A stretch of DNA of 15,058 bases from Candidatus Roizmanbacteria bacterium (GTDB taxonomy: Bacteria > Patescibacteriota > Microgenomatia > GCA-001788215 > 2-01-FULL-40-14). Every line of letters begins with the position of its first letter. Positions within the stretch are counted from its first letter, which is position 1. The position numbers and the translations under genes are program-made. The stretch spans positions 1 to 15,058 of the forward strand of contig JACQMD010000068.1 of the NCBI GenBank assembly GCA_016203755.1, read 5' to 3'. Below, piece by piece: positions 1 to 6,908 of this stretch. The notes beneath the pieces were generated by a model that was not told the DNA's origin, did no database searches, and saw only the letters and a list, made by a program, of their open reading frames with translations.

Positions 1-1020
1 ATTCAAAATACATCAGAACCCAACGATCGTGAGACCCAGCAGCTATTAAACACCCTCCGTGTCACGGAGTGGGACTTTTTTACCGGCCAGCCGAAAGTAA
101 AAGAAGCGCTGCGGATTGCCATCTCAGCTGCCAAACAGCGGAAGGAACCGATTGAACATATTTTATTGTACGGGCCTCCCGGATTGGGCAAGACAACGCT
201 TGCGCATCTGGTTGCAAAAGAAATGGGGGCAAATATTCGGGTGACGTCGGGACCTGTTTTGGAACGTGCGGGAGATATTGCAGCAATTTTAACCAATCTG
301 GAAGAAAACGATATTTTATTTATCGATGAGATCCATCGTTTAAACAAGGTTGTTGAAGAAACGCTCTACCCTGCAATGGAAGATTTCGCGCTCGATATCG
401 TGGTCGGGAAAGGCCCGTCTGCCCGAACGTTACGGCTTAACCTTCCACGATTCACCATTGTCGGAGCTACCACTCGAAGCGGACTTCTCTCTTCTCCCCT
501 TCGTGACCGGTTTGGTGTGGTGCACCGGCTTATGTACTATCAACCGCAAGAGTTATCACAAATTATTCGAAAGGGCGCGGAGAAGTTACACGTTCCCATC
601 GATACTGCAGCTTCAGAAGAACTTGCACGCAGGGCACGCGGGACGCCGCGAATTGCATTAAAACTGTTGAAACGTGTTCGTGATTTTGCTCAGGTAAAAG
701 GTACCGGTACCATTGCAGGAGATATTTTAGATGAAGCATTTTCTGTTCTTGAGGTTGATTCAGTCGGGCTTGATAAAAACGACACGCAATATTTGCTTGC
801 CATTATTGACAAATTTGCCGGCGGGCCGGTCGGGATCGATACGATGGCAAATACCATTTCGGAAGACGTCGGAACCATTGAGGATGTTGTTGAGCCGTAT
901 CTGATGCAAATCGGGTTTCTTAAGCGCACTCCGCGAGGGCGTGTGGCAACAGTACAAGCCTACCGACATTTGGGAAGAAAAATACCACAAAATAACATCA
1001 ATCAGCAAACGTTAGTTTAA
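1..1020 (+). CDS. ruvB: Holliday junction branch migration ATPase RuvB (5' end outside window)
   Basis: RuvB is the AAA+ hexameric motor that drives RuvA-bound Holliday junctions in recombinational repair. The frame is open from base 1, and 339 residues are visible against about 330-350 for the family, so only the first few codons are missing. Visible in order: the N-terminal segment FFTGQPKVKEALRIAI, Walker A GPPGLGKT (residues 58-65), Walker B and box II FIDEIHRL (about 107-114), sensor GATTRSG (155-161), arginine-finger motif PLRDRFG (166-172), and the C-terminal winged helix with FLKRTPRGR and a final AYRHLG. A TTG at 166 is internal and not the start, because conserved RuvB sequence continues upstream of it. 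The gene converges on the small membrane-protein gene with a 13-base gap. No ruvA or ruvC is seen. Identity is very secure. Confidence 0.97.
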   Translation: MQNTSEPNDRETQQLLNTLRVTEWDFFTGQPKVKEALRIAISAAKQRKEPIEHILLYGPPGLGKTTLAHLVAKEMGANIRVTSGPVLERAGDIAAILTNLEENDILFIDEIHRLNKVVEETLYPAMEDFALDIVVGKGPSARTLRLNLPRFTIVGATTRSGLLSSPLRDRFGVVHRLMYYQPQELSQIIRKGAEKLHVPIDTAASEELARRARGTPRIALKLLKRVRDFAQVKGTGTIAGDILDEAFSVLEVDSVGLDKNDTQYLLAIIDKFAGGPVGIDTMANTISEDVGTIEDVVEPYLMQIGFLKRTPRGRVATVQAYRHLGRKIPQNNINQQTLV

Positions 1021-1033
1021 TGTACGAAGCACG

Positions 1034-1237
1034 TTATCCAAGGAGTATTATAATTGCGGAAGTTAAGATGAAAGCTACGCCGTAGGAAATTTCTTTTACC
1101 GAGACAATTTTTCTCACAATGCCATTCCAAAAGAGTTCAAACCAGAATGCAACCAGTGGAAGAACAACAACTGTCGTTAAAAACGCTTCCTGCTCAGTGG
1201 CGTATTGTGGTTGAACAAGCGAGGATGCACCGCTCAT
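1034..1237 (-). CDS. Small two-helix membrane protein coupled to the sigma-like gene
   Basis: This 67-residue protein is not recognised. It has two hydrophobic segments, about residues 18-40 (TTVVVLPLVAFWFELFW) and 50-66 (YGVAFILTSAIIILL), joined by a short basic link (VRKIVSVKE), so it probably sits in the cytoplasmic membrane as a hairpin. Its ATG shares four bases (ATGA) with the TGA stop of the upstream 622-residue sigma-like gene. The two are therefore almost certainly co-transcribed and translationally coupled, and no Shine-Dalgarno sequence is evident. The coupling suggests a partner role, for example membrane tethering of the regulator, but that is inference only. It is short, so a spurious call is possible; the overlap and its compact membrane composition favour a real gene. 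Confidence 0.7.
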   Translation of the reverse strand: MSGASSLVQPQYATEQEAFLTTVVVLPLVAFWFELFWNGIVRKIVSVKEISYGVAFILTSAIIILLG

Positions 1238-3102
1238 GATGGCAACATGACGCCCAATGCCCGTGCTTTTTGGGCGATGGTTAAGTATTGACTATACAAT
1301 TGATATCGTAACTCCTCACAATAATAGGTTGAAAGGATGGTAATAATTGCCTTTCTGAGATCTTCTATTTCCTGCGGTATCAGGGCTGCTTTTTCAATTA
1401 GTGCATCGATGGGTTGATCCGTCATCTGACCCAGGGAAGAAATCTGCGCGTCTTGGAGTTTATCCCGAACATGTTGCGGTACTGCTGCAAGTGCGGCAAT
1501 CGGAGAATGAGCTGTTACTGTTATGTGACTCCTGTCAATTTCCTTCTGAAATGACTGGTGGTTCAGCCCTATTCCGCGACCCGGATCGATAAATGGTCTG
1601 AGTTTTCTGGCAAAACGTGGATGATGGAGATAGCTTAGTACTCGAGCTTCCTCTTTTCGAATAGCTTGTATACTGATGCTGTACTTTTCTGCAAGTTCTC
1701 GAAACGTTGCCGGATCATATCCTGCAAGTCCGTATCTTCTCACGATTATATCTACTGCTCGTTCATGCGTTTCTGCACGCTGAAAATTAGAATAAATTCC
1801 CGCAAGCGCAAAATGCAGATGTGTTTTAAGAGTAGATTGAATCATCGTATTATCACTTCGTTCGATAGGATCTTGTGGTGTTGCATTTTCAATTGTTACC
1901 AGATCGTTTCGAAAATCGATATACTCTCTAATAGTGTCTCCATTCATGCCTGTTTTTCCAGAAATATCTTTTGCAAGATCACGTCTTCGTTCAAATGATA
2001 ATTCTCGATATGATACCAGCGCCTGATCAACTGCTGCTATGATTTCCTTATGTTTGCCATTTTCAACCCATAATGAAGGTATAGTTTCTCTATCAGCGAC
2101 ATCTTGTACTATTTTGTTTCTGGCAACACGTCGAATTTGTACCGATAATTCAAATTGTAAGTGAAAATTTTGCGCATGATCATATACAGACTGCATTGCG
2201 GATTGTACTAACTCATTAGTATCCTCTTCGTTATCAGTGAGTAACGGTTCCAGAGCAGAAAGCACCGTTTTACAATACAGCAGCATAATAACCTGTTTGC
2301 CGGCATTACTTATTGCTCTATCGGGACTTGCTATTGCATCCAGAACTTTTTGCTGGACTGGTTTTCTGATAAAAAACGGTAATCGCTCAGCAAGATGAGT
2401 AAATAGTTCGAGAGTAGTGAGTCCGGGATTCTCATCATATATGGTTGTGACAGTCTCTGATAACACATCGTCCATTTTTTCTATAGGTGCACCGTGTAAT
2501 TTCTGCGATAGCTCTGTCTTGTGCTTCTCTGTTATTTTTTCATCTTCCTTTTGAGCAGGAAGCGCTCCCCGCGCAACCGCCTCATCAGAGGACATTTCAT
2601 AGATTTGGTTTTCAAATATATCAACATATTGTTCATCCAGTCCTTGGGGAGGTCTAACCTCAGGTTTTGTTGTTAATCCGACAGTGAGTGCATGTGGAAA
2701 CTGATGGAGAAATGATCTATGCTCAGCCCCACGCAGTGAGTCGATTTGTTCATATATCAAAAACTCTACTTCTTCTGAGAGGTCAGTATCCGGATTGTAT
2801 GTTTGACATCTGACCGTTTCTGCTTCCGCATCCCACGAGACAACCGTAATGTTTTGTACGCCAAGCGCCCGGACAAGTCCATCGATGACTACTGCTGTAT
2901 TTGTTCCCCGAGGTAGACTGATATACCCTGCTGTATAGCCCTCAACCAACGATTCTCGAAGAGACTGTACAACGCGTGTATCCTGTTCTGCCAGAGTTCG
3001 TTCTTCCGGAGATTCCAAATAGCGGGTAAGAGCGGTGACAGCCCGAAGTTGTATTTGTTTGACAGGATTCTCTGCTTGTGGGCTTTGTCGCTCTACAATC
3101 AT
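1234..3102 (-). CDS. Sigma-70-like protein with degenerate helicase lobe and alpha-CTD-like C-terminus
   Basis: A 622-residue probable transcription regulator. Residues below count from a TTG at 3105; the preferred start is the ATG one codon later, six bases after a TATACT box. Residues 45-185 resemble the first lobe of a ResIII/DEAD-type SF2 helicase but are inactive by motif: Walker A is LPRGTNTA (64-71, no GKT), DEAH is replaced by IYEQID (117-122), and motif III reads GLTTKPE (143-149). Residues about 292-410 can be aligned loosely with sigma regions 2-3, without the usual promoter-melting aromatics. Residues 446-506 match sigma region 4, with the helix-turn-helix RELAEKYSISIQAIRKEEAR and LHHPRFARKLRPFI. 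Residues 534-590 look like an RNA polymerase alpha C-terminal domain (SPIAAL, DAQISSLGQM). No second helicase lobe is present. Region 4 is the firmest part; the other domains are pattern matches by eye. Confidence 0.8.
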   Translation of the reverse strand: MIVERQSPQAENPVKQIQLRAVTALTRYLESPEERTLAEQDTRVVQSLRESLVEGYTAGYISLPRGTNTAVVIDGLVRALGVQNITVVSWDAEAETVRCQTYNPDTDLSEEVEFLIYEQIDSLRGAEHRSFLHQFPHALTVGLTTKPEVRPPQGLDEQYVDIFENQIYEMSSDEAVARGALPAQKEDEKITEKHKTELSQKLHGAPIEKMDDVLSETVTTIYDENPGLTTLELFTHLAERLPFFIRKPVQQKVLDAIASPDRAISNAGKQVIMLLYCKTVLSALEPLLTDNEEDTNELVQSAMQSVYDHAQNFHLQFELSVQIRRVARNKIVQDVADRETIPSLWVENGKHKEIIAAVDQALVSYRELSFERRRDLAKDISGKTGMNGDTIREYIDFRNDLVTIENATPQDPIERSDNTMIQSTLKTHLHFALAGIYSNFQRAETHERAVDIIVRRYGLAGYDPATFRELAEKYSISIQAIRKEEARVLSYLHHPRFARKLRPFIDPGRGIGLNHQSFQKEIDRSHITVTAHSPIAALAAVPQHVRDKLQDAQISSLGQMTDQPIDALIEKAALIPQEIEDLRKAIITILSTYYCEELRYQLYSQYLTIAQKARALGVMLPS

Positions 3103-3108
3103 CAAATT

Positions 3109-3117
3109 AGTATATCA
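3109..3117 (-). promoter_or_regulatory. Extended -10 promoter of the sigma-like gene
   Basis: On the minus strand TGATATACT is followed by exactly six bases and then the ATG at 3102. A start point six to seven bases after the -10 box falls on that ATG, so the transcript would be leaderless. No -35 box is recognisable at 17 bases, which fits an extended -10 element. Confidence 0.6.
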
Positions 3118-3213
3118 TATGTTCCTTATTTTCTACCAGTGCTTTCCTGTAGTTTGCGGCAGGATCTAGACACTTTCTTATACAAAAAACACCGTAACCG
3201 AAAGTAAATCGTA

Positions 3214-3242
3214 TTGAATATCTCAAGATAATAGGGTAATCT
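3214..3242 (+). promoter_or_regulatory. Possible promoter of the 107-residue membrane protein gene
   Basis: TTGAAT (3214-3219) and TAATCT (3237-3242) are 17 bases apart, giving a leader of about 20 bases before the ATG at 3270. The -10 match is poor, so this is tentative. The same TTGAAT hexamer serves the tRNA-Lys promoter. Confidence 0.3.
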
Positions 3243-3269
3243 TAAGTTTAACAAAGTACGGGCTTAACT

Positions 3270-3593
3270 ATGGAAGGACAGATTACCCAGCCGATTAACA
3301 AACGGGAGTATTATAAAACACTCCTCGAAGTGCAGGAGCAGGAAAAAACTGCAAAAGCAAAACAGGGATATTGGAAAGCGTATATTTATAGCGTCGTAAT
3401 GACGCCTATTGGCGTTTATTATTTTATTAAGTATTTTTTCTATACCAATGGAGATGATAAAGATAGGAAAGCTGCATTGATTTGTTTATCGTTGACCATT
3501 GTTTCTCTCATAGTCAATATATGGTTGATTCAGATGTTTTTTAACCAGCTCGTGATCCCCCAAAATCAGGACCTGCAACTGTTAACTCAGTAG
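3270..3593 (+). CDS. Small two-helix membrane protein of unknown function
   Basis: This 107-residue protein is not recognised. A charged, probably helical N-terminus (residues 1-35, rich in Lys, Glu and Gln) is followed by a hydrophobic segment at about 37-58 (AYIYSVVMTPIGVYYFIKYFF). A short Asp/Lys-rich loop (TNGDDKDRKA) leads to a second segment at about 68-92 (AALICLSLTIVSLIVNIWLIQMFF). The loop is acidic and basic in equal measure, so orientation is unclear. It is a single gene, 164 bases from the divergently transcribed sigma-like gene and 48 bases ahead of the methyltransferase gene. Base composition and length are typical of small membrane proteins in reduced genomes. No function is proposed. 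Confidence 0.72.
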   Translation: MEGQITQPINKREYYKTLLEVQEQEKTAKAKQGYWKAYIYSVVMTPIGVYYFIKYFFYTNGDDKDRKAALICLSLTIVSLIVNIWLIQMFFNQLVIPQNQDLQLLTQ

Positions 3594-3620
3594 ACAATAA
3601 GGTTGTTTAGCTCAATAATC

Positions 3621-3629
3621 TGCTATACT
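3621..3629 (+). promoter_or_regulatory. Extended -10 promoter of the methyltransferase gene
   Basis: TGCTATACT lies 12 bases before the ATG at 3642. This predicts a start point near 3636 and a leader of only about six bases, with no room for a Shine-Dalgarno sequence. Confidence 0.5.
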
Positions 3630-3641
3630 ATACCGTTTAGA

Positions 3642-4580
3642 ATGTCTGATCCTGAAAAAATTACGATACCCCCCGTACCCGTAAGGACCGAAACCTCTCC
3701 CAAAAGAGGTACGTTTCCCAGAAGAGCACTGAGGGAGTGCCTACTCAGCGAGTCAGCGGGCGTTGGGCCAACGAACGTGCTAATAGTGGGTGCTGGACTT
3801 AATACAGTCTACGGAAAGTCACGATGCCCCCATGAGCCATACCAGCTCGCCGCGATGCTGGAAGCGGCAACACAGGAGTATCAAATGACGATCGTTGATA
3901 GTAATCCCGAAGTTATTGCAGACATACAACAAAGAGAAATAATCTTTTACCCCGTAGAAGATAGAGATTGGGATTATGACGAGGAAGATGAAGCTGCATG
4001 GAACAATTACTTACAGGATTTAGGTTTAATCGATAGAATCATTCATAAAATACCAGATGAGTTACAAAGTGCTATTTCTTTCATCAGACTTGCCAGTAGT
4101 GATCAAGGTGCTAATAGAATTGATGAACTGGTTTATCAAGGAGCGTTACGGAGAGGAGTACATATAGCAAAAATCCCCGATACTTTTTTACGAAAATTAG
4201 CAAATGGCGAGGTTGAATTAATACAGGGTGATATTGCTATGACCCATCTTCCGGATGACCATTTTGGTTTCTGCTCCATGATGAATCTTTTGTGCTATCT
4301 TGATGTAGAAACACAAAAGAGCGCAGTTTATACTGTTGCCTGTTCTCTGAAAGGAGGAGGTGTTTTGGTGTTAAACGAACACAGGGCTCCGGGAGGAAAA
4401 ACGCCATTATTTGCAGAAGCAGGCGGCTGGTTGGGTGAACCGGAATTGCAATCATTGGGACTTGAGGTAGTTGACGTAACTGATAACAACGATAAGTCAC
4501 CCGACTTTCGCGTGATTGATAAGATCATGAGGAAAAAAAGTATTCCGTCGGTTGTGGATCGCCAGGGAATCGAACCCTGA
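3642..4580 (+). CDS. CheR-like SAM-dependent methyltransferase fold protein, 3' end overlapping tRNA-Lys
   Basis: A 312-residue protein that looks like a class I SAM-dependent methyltransferase. The glycine loop VLIVGAGLNT (residues 46-55) is followed by HEPYQLAAMLE (64-74), which recalls the EEPYSLA stretch of CheR. Then come an acidic end of strand 2 at VDSNPE (85-90), GDIAMTHLPDDHF (196-208) at the cofactor-binding strand, and MMNLLCYLDVETQ (213-225) plus LKGGGVLVLNE (236-246), again in the CheR order. A strongly acidic insert (DWDYDEEDEAAW, 109-120) is unusual. No substrate can be named. The start at 3642 was chosen from the promoter spacing; an upstream non-ATG start at 3603 would overlap the -10 box. 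The last eight or nine codons, ending RQGIEP, lie in the 3' part of tRNA-Lys on the other strand, so the native C-terminus may have been replaced. Confidence 0.7.
   Translation: MSDPEKITIPPVPVRTETSPKRGTFPRRALRECLLSESAGVGPTNVLIVGAGLNTVYGKSRCPHEPYQLAAMLEAATQEYQMTIVDSNPEVIADIQQREIIFYPVEDRDWDYDEEDEAAWNNYLQDLGLIDRIIHKIPDELQSAISFIRLASSDQGANRIDELVYQGALRRGVHIAKIPDTFLRKLANGEVELIQGDIAMTHLPDDHFGFCSMMNLLCYLDVETQKSAVYTVACSLKGGGVLVLNEHRAPGGKTPLFAEAGGWLGEPELQSLGLEVVDVTDNNDKSPDFRVIDKIMRKKSIPSVVDRQGIEP
4533..4539 (-). terminator. Possible T-run terminator of tRNA-Lys inside the methyltransferase gene
   Basis: Seven T residues on the minus strand lie 15 bases beyond the tRNA 3' end. No strong hairpin other than the tRNA itself precedes them. 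They coincide with Lys codons near the end of the opposing methyltransferase gene. Confidence 0.3.
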
Positions 4581-4627
4581 ACCTCCCGGTTAAGAGCCGG
4601 ATGCTCTGCCAGTTGAGCTAGCGATCC
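4555..4627 (-). tRNA. tRNA-Lys (anticodon CTT)
   Basis: The minus strand folds as a full cloverleaf of 73 bases. The acceptor GGATCGC pairs with GCGATCC, with A as discriminator. The D arm is GCTC/GAGC. The anticodon stem TCCGG/CCGGG carries the loop CTCTTAA, giving anticodon CTT, which reads AAG lysine codons. The T arm is CAGGG-TTCGATT-CCCTG. CCA is not encoded: the bases after the discriminator are CAAC. It has its own promoter at 4649-4677 and lies 59 bases downstream of the beta-helix gene on the same strand. Its 3' third overlaps the end of the opposing methyltransferase gene by 26 bases. Confidence 0.96.
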
Positions 4628-4648
4628 TTAATGTTATTCTGTTCACGT

Positions 4649-4677
4649 ATTATAACGGGAACGGGAAGATAATTCAA
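4649..4677 (-). promoter_or_regulatory. Promoter of tRNA-Lys
   Basis: On the minus strand TTGAAT (4672-4677) and TATAAT (4649-4654) are separated by 17 bases. The expected start point is near 4642, about 15 bases before the mature tRNA 5' end. Confidence 0.7.
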
Positions 4678-4686
4678 AGTCATATC

Positions 4687-6693
4687 CTACGGCGTTGGTG
4701 ATAGAGAAAAGGTCGGTGAAGGAGTTGGAGTTTGCGTTGGTGTAATAGTTAGTGTCGGCGTGAGCACAGAGGTAGGTGTTACGGTGGGTGTGCGTGTGGG
4801 CGTGATTGTGATAGTTGGCGAAGGAGTGACTGAGGGAAGAGATATTGTAGGTATTACTGTCACAGTCGGAGTCGGGGTTGGTGTTGTGGTGGTCGTCGGT
4901 GTTGGACTAATCTGTGAGCAGCCAATGCCGGGTCGTTGCCACGCTGCGTATTCGATAAATCCGCGTCCAGGAGAATCAAAGACATCAAACAGTCGTGAGA
5001 TATTGGACGGATATGGTTTATGGTCCATCTCATCTTGTGTGATCGGGCCCCAGTCATTTTCTGTTGCGTTGACATAGTTTCTCGATAGATTGCGAATTTC
5101 AATGTCACCATTTCGATCAATAATATCAGTAAAAGCAGCAACATTACTGTCTCCTTTTATATTGATTCCATCCAGTTTATTAAAGCAGATTATACTTGTC
5201 TGAATAATCGCATCAGATTTTTTGAGCGCAATACCGCTTTGGCCATTTGCAATAATTCTACTCAGTTCTATTTCTAGTTCAGAATCTTTAGTATCAAACC
5301 CGCTTTTTCCATTAACATTGATCGTACTATTTTTTACATTCACATGAGAGTCTTCAAGGATAAGTCCTTCGTTTTTGTTGCCGATGATTGTGCTGTCTTC
5401 AATAAATATGGAGTCTTTAAATCGCTTAAACTGAACACCGCGTCCATTACCTTCTATAAAATCATGCCGGTAAAAGAGGTCAAATGAGACTCCTCCAACA
5501 GCAAGTAACCGAATGCCGATATCCACATTTGCCTCATAATGTGAATCCCGATCCCGCCAGAATCCCGCTGCACCCGCACGGACAAATCCGTCAACCCCTG
5601 CTTTATTATCAAGTATCTCAAACAATCGTGTCGTCATCTCAACATTACCACGGACATCAAGGTTCCACCCTGTCCCGTTATTTTTCATCGCCTCAGTATC
5701 AAGATTTAACTTGAGTGTTACGCCACGGGCAGGCATGGTCTTTAAGGTAAATCCTGCTTTCGTATGAAATTTATATTCATTGGTCGAGAAATTCTTTTCT
5801 CCTTCCAGGAGAAATCGGGTATCAAGACCGGTTTGGCCGCCAAGCCAATGATTATTCTCAATCTCCCATTTGATAGCGCCGTTATGTTGGATTTCTTCAA
5901 AGAAACTCCCCGTCCCCTGCTCCGTTGCATGCGTGTTGCCGGTATAGGTGACTTTAATATTTCCTGCTCCGCGGCCGAAGGTGAGTTTTGCAGCAGTCTC
6001 AACGCCAAGTTTTTTCAGCGGATTGCCAAAGATATTGCCCCGAAATTCGTAGTCTCCGCCAACTGATGCAGAAATGGTCAGTCCTGTCACCGTCAGGTTT
6101 TCAAATTCGCTATTACTTAAAACAAAATCCATTTTTCCCGGATTGGTCGCGCTAATTGCCAGACCCCGTTCAGCTTTATTGAATTTCAAATCTGACATAA
6201 AGAGTTTCGGGTCTTCTACTGTTTTGGTGGCAATATTCAATCCTTCACGCAGGAAATTGCGAAACTCAATGCTGCCAATCGTAAAATCGCTTGCGGTCAC
6301 GCGCAGTCCCGTCACTATCGTCCCCCGTCCGTCGATAACTTTGCGTCCGCGGGTAGCACTGGCAATGATTGTCTTTTCATGTTTGATTTCGGGAAGAATG
6401 GAATCCAGTTGCACATCAGCTTCAAGGAATATAAAGTGATTTTTCCCCTCTCCGGCAGTGCCGGAGACTTGATTTTGTTCGGCAGCGCTCAGTATTCGTC
6501 CCAGATTCCCTTCACTGAACAAAATCGCCTCGCGAAGCGTCAGTTTATCATCTGATATATTGGTATCTTCACTGCTATTGCTTCGTGCGGTAAAACGGGT
6601 GGTTTGCGCAAATACTGGAAAAACAATGAAAGACAATCCAATCAGAATTGTTATAAGAAGAAAAAGTAACAATACTATGCGCGTATGTTTCAT
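4687..6693 (-). CDS. Secreted beta-helix surface protein with Thr/Pro-rich tail
   Basis: This 668-residue protein is exported. Residues 1-30 are a signal peptide or anchor (MKHTRIVLLLFLLITI, ending VFPVFAQT). Residues 46-63 (ISDDKLTLREAILFSEGN) match the CSLREA-type segment found at the start of many bacterial parallel beta-helix proteins. Pectate-lyase-like beta-helix rungs follow at about 105-230 and again at 420-545 (DSTIIGNKNEGLILEDSHVNVKNS and similar, with asparagine/glycine turns). Between them, about 235-415, lies an unlike region of alternating beta strands with aromatic ends (for example YEANVDIGIRLLAVGG). The last 73 residues are almost only Thr, Pro, Ser and Val. There is no LPXTG signal or C-terminal membrane helix, so anchoring would rely on the N-terminus. 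No catalytic site was identified. A role in adhesion or glycan binding is only a guess. Confidence 0.8.
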   Translation of the reverse strand: MKHTRIVLLLFLLITILIGLSFIVFPVFAQTTRFTARSNSSEDTNISDDKLTLREAILFSEGNLGRILSAAEQNQVSGTAGEGKNHFIFLEADVQLDSILPEIKHEKTIIASATRGRKVIDGRGTIVTGLRVTASDFTIGSIEFRNFLREGLNIATKTVEDPKLFMSDLKFNKAERGLAISATNPGKMDFVLSNSEFENLTVTGLTISASVGGDYEFRGNIFGNPLKKLGVETAAKLTFGRGAGNIKVTYTGNTHATEQGTGSFFEEIQHNGAIKWEIENNHWLGGQTGLDTRFLLEGEKNFSTNEYKFHTKAGFTLKTMPARGVTLKLNLDTEAMKNNGTGWNLDVRGNVEMTTRLFEILDNKAGVDGFVRAGAAGFWRDRDSHYEANVDIGIRLLAVGGVSFDLFYRHDFIEGNGRGVQFKRFKDSIFIEDSTIIGNKNEGLILEDSHVNVKNSTINVNGKSGFDTKDSELEIELSRIIANGQSGIALKKSDAIIQTSIICFNKLDGINIKGDSNVAAFTDIIDRNGDIEIRNLSRNYVNATENDWGPITQDEMDHKPYPSNISRLFDVFDSPGRGFIEYAAWQRPGIGCSQISPTPTTTTTPTPTPTVTVIPTISLPSVTPSPTITITPTRTPTVTPTSVLTPTLTITPTQTPTPSPTFSLSPTP
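4690..4908 (-). repeat. Thr/Pro-rich low-complexity tail coding repeat
   Basis: Seventy-three codons specify irregular TPTP, TVTP and TITPT units at the C-terminus of the beta-helix protein. On the plus strand the region is G- and T-rich and produces a Val/Gly-rich shadow frame. Such tails are common cell-wall-spanning or O-glycosylated linkers. Repeat number is likely to vary among relatives. Confidence 0.8.
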
Positions 6694-6715
6694 AGGGGCA
6701 GCTGCGCAAGAAATC

Positions 6716-6856
6716 CTATTCTTTCACTTTAGCAACTTCAGATACCAGGGTCAATTCATAATTCTGTAAGAATTTAATAAGAAAATAAATGGAAGCTTGG
6801 CGCTCACTAAATGAGTAGTGATGGTTTGGTTCTCCTTGCAAGTAACACATCGCCAT
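6716..6856 (-). CDS. Doubtful 46-residue ORF upstream of the beta-helix gene
   Basis: An ATG-started minus-strand ORF fills part of the gap between the beta-helix gene and the divergent nuclease gene. Its sequence (starting MAMCYLQGEPNHHYSF, with a hydrophobic stretch IYFLIKFL) has a plausible protein composition but no recognised family. The frame continues upstream antisense to the nuclease, which is probably chance. It overlaps the putative beta-helix promoter. Either a small gene or noncoding leader. Confidence 0.15.
   Translation of the reverse strand: MAMCYLQGEPNHHYSFSERQASIYFLIKFLQNYELTLVSEVAKVKE
6726..6754 (-). promoter_or_regulatory. Possible promoter of the beta-helix gene
   Basis: On the minus strand TTGACC (6749-6754) and TAAAGT (6726-6731) are 17 bases apart. 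A start point near 6719 would give a leader of about 25 bases before the ATG at 6693. The -35 match is good and the -10 moderate. Confidence 0.4.
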
Positions 6857-6897
6857 GTGTATTTCTGATAATTGCGCGGACGACGATTTCGTACATG

Positions 6898-6903
6898 TAT
6901 AAT
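6898..6903 (+). promoter_or_regulatory. -10 promoter of the nuclease gene
   Basis: A consensus TATAAT is followed by five bases and the ATG at 6909. The predicted start point is at the start codon, making a leaderless message and favouring 6909 over the TTG at 6906. Confidence 0.55.
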
Positions 6904-6908
6904 GGTTG

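Noticed and set aside
166..168. TTG as the start of ruvB
   Set aside because: Conserved RuvB sequence is present in frame from base 1, upstream of this codon.
3145..3164. TCCTG/CAGGA inverted repeat between divergent genes
   Set aside because: The five-base stem with a ten-base loop is too weak to claim as an operator or terminator.
3603..3641. N-terminal extension of the methyltransferase
   Set aside because: It would place the -10 box within the coding region and starts from a non-ATG codon; the ATG at 3642 fits the promoter.
4760..5077. Val/Gly-rich plus-strand ORF
   Set aside because: It is the antisense shadow of the Thr/Pro-rich tail of the beta-helix gene.
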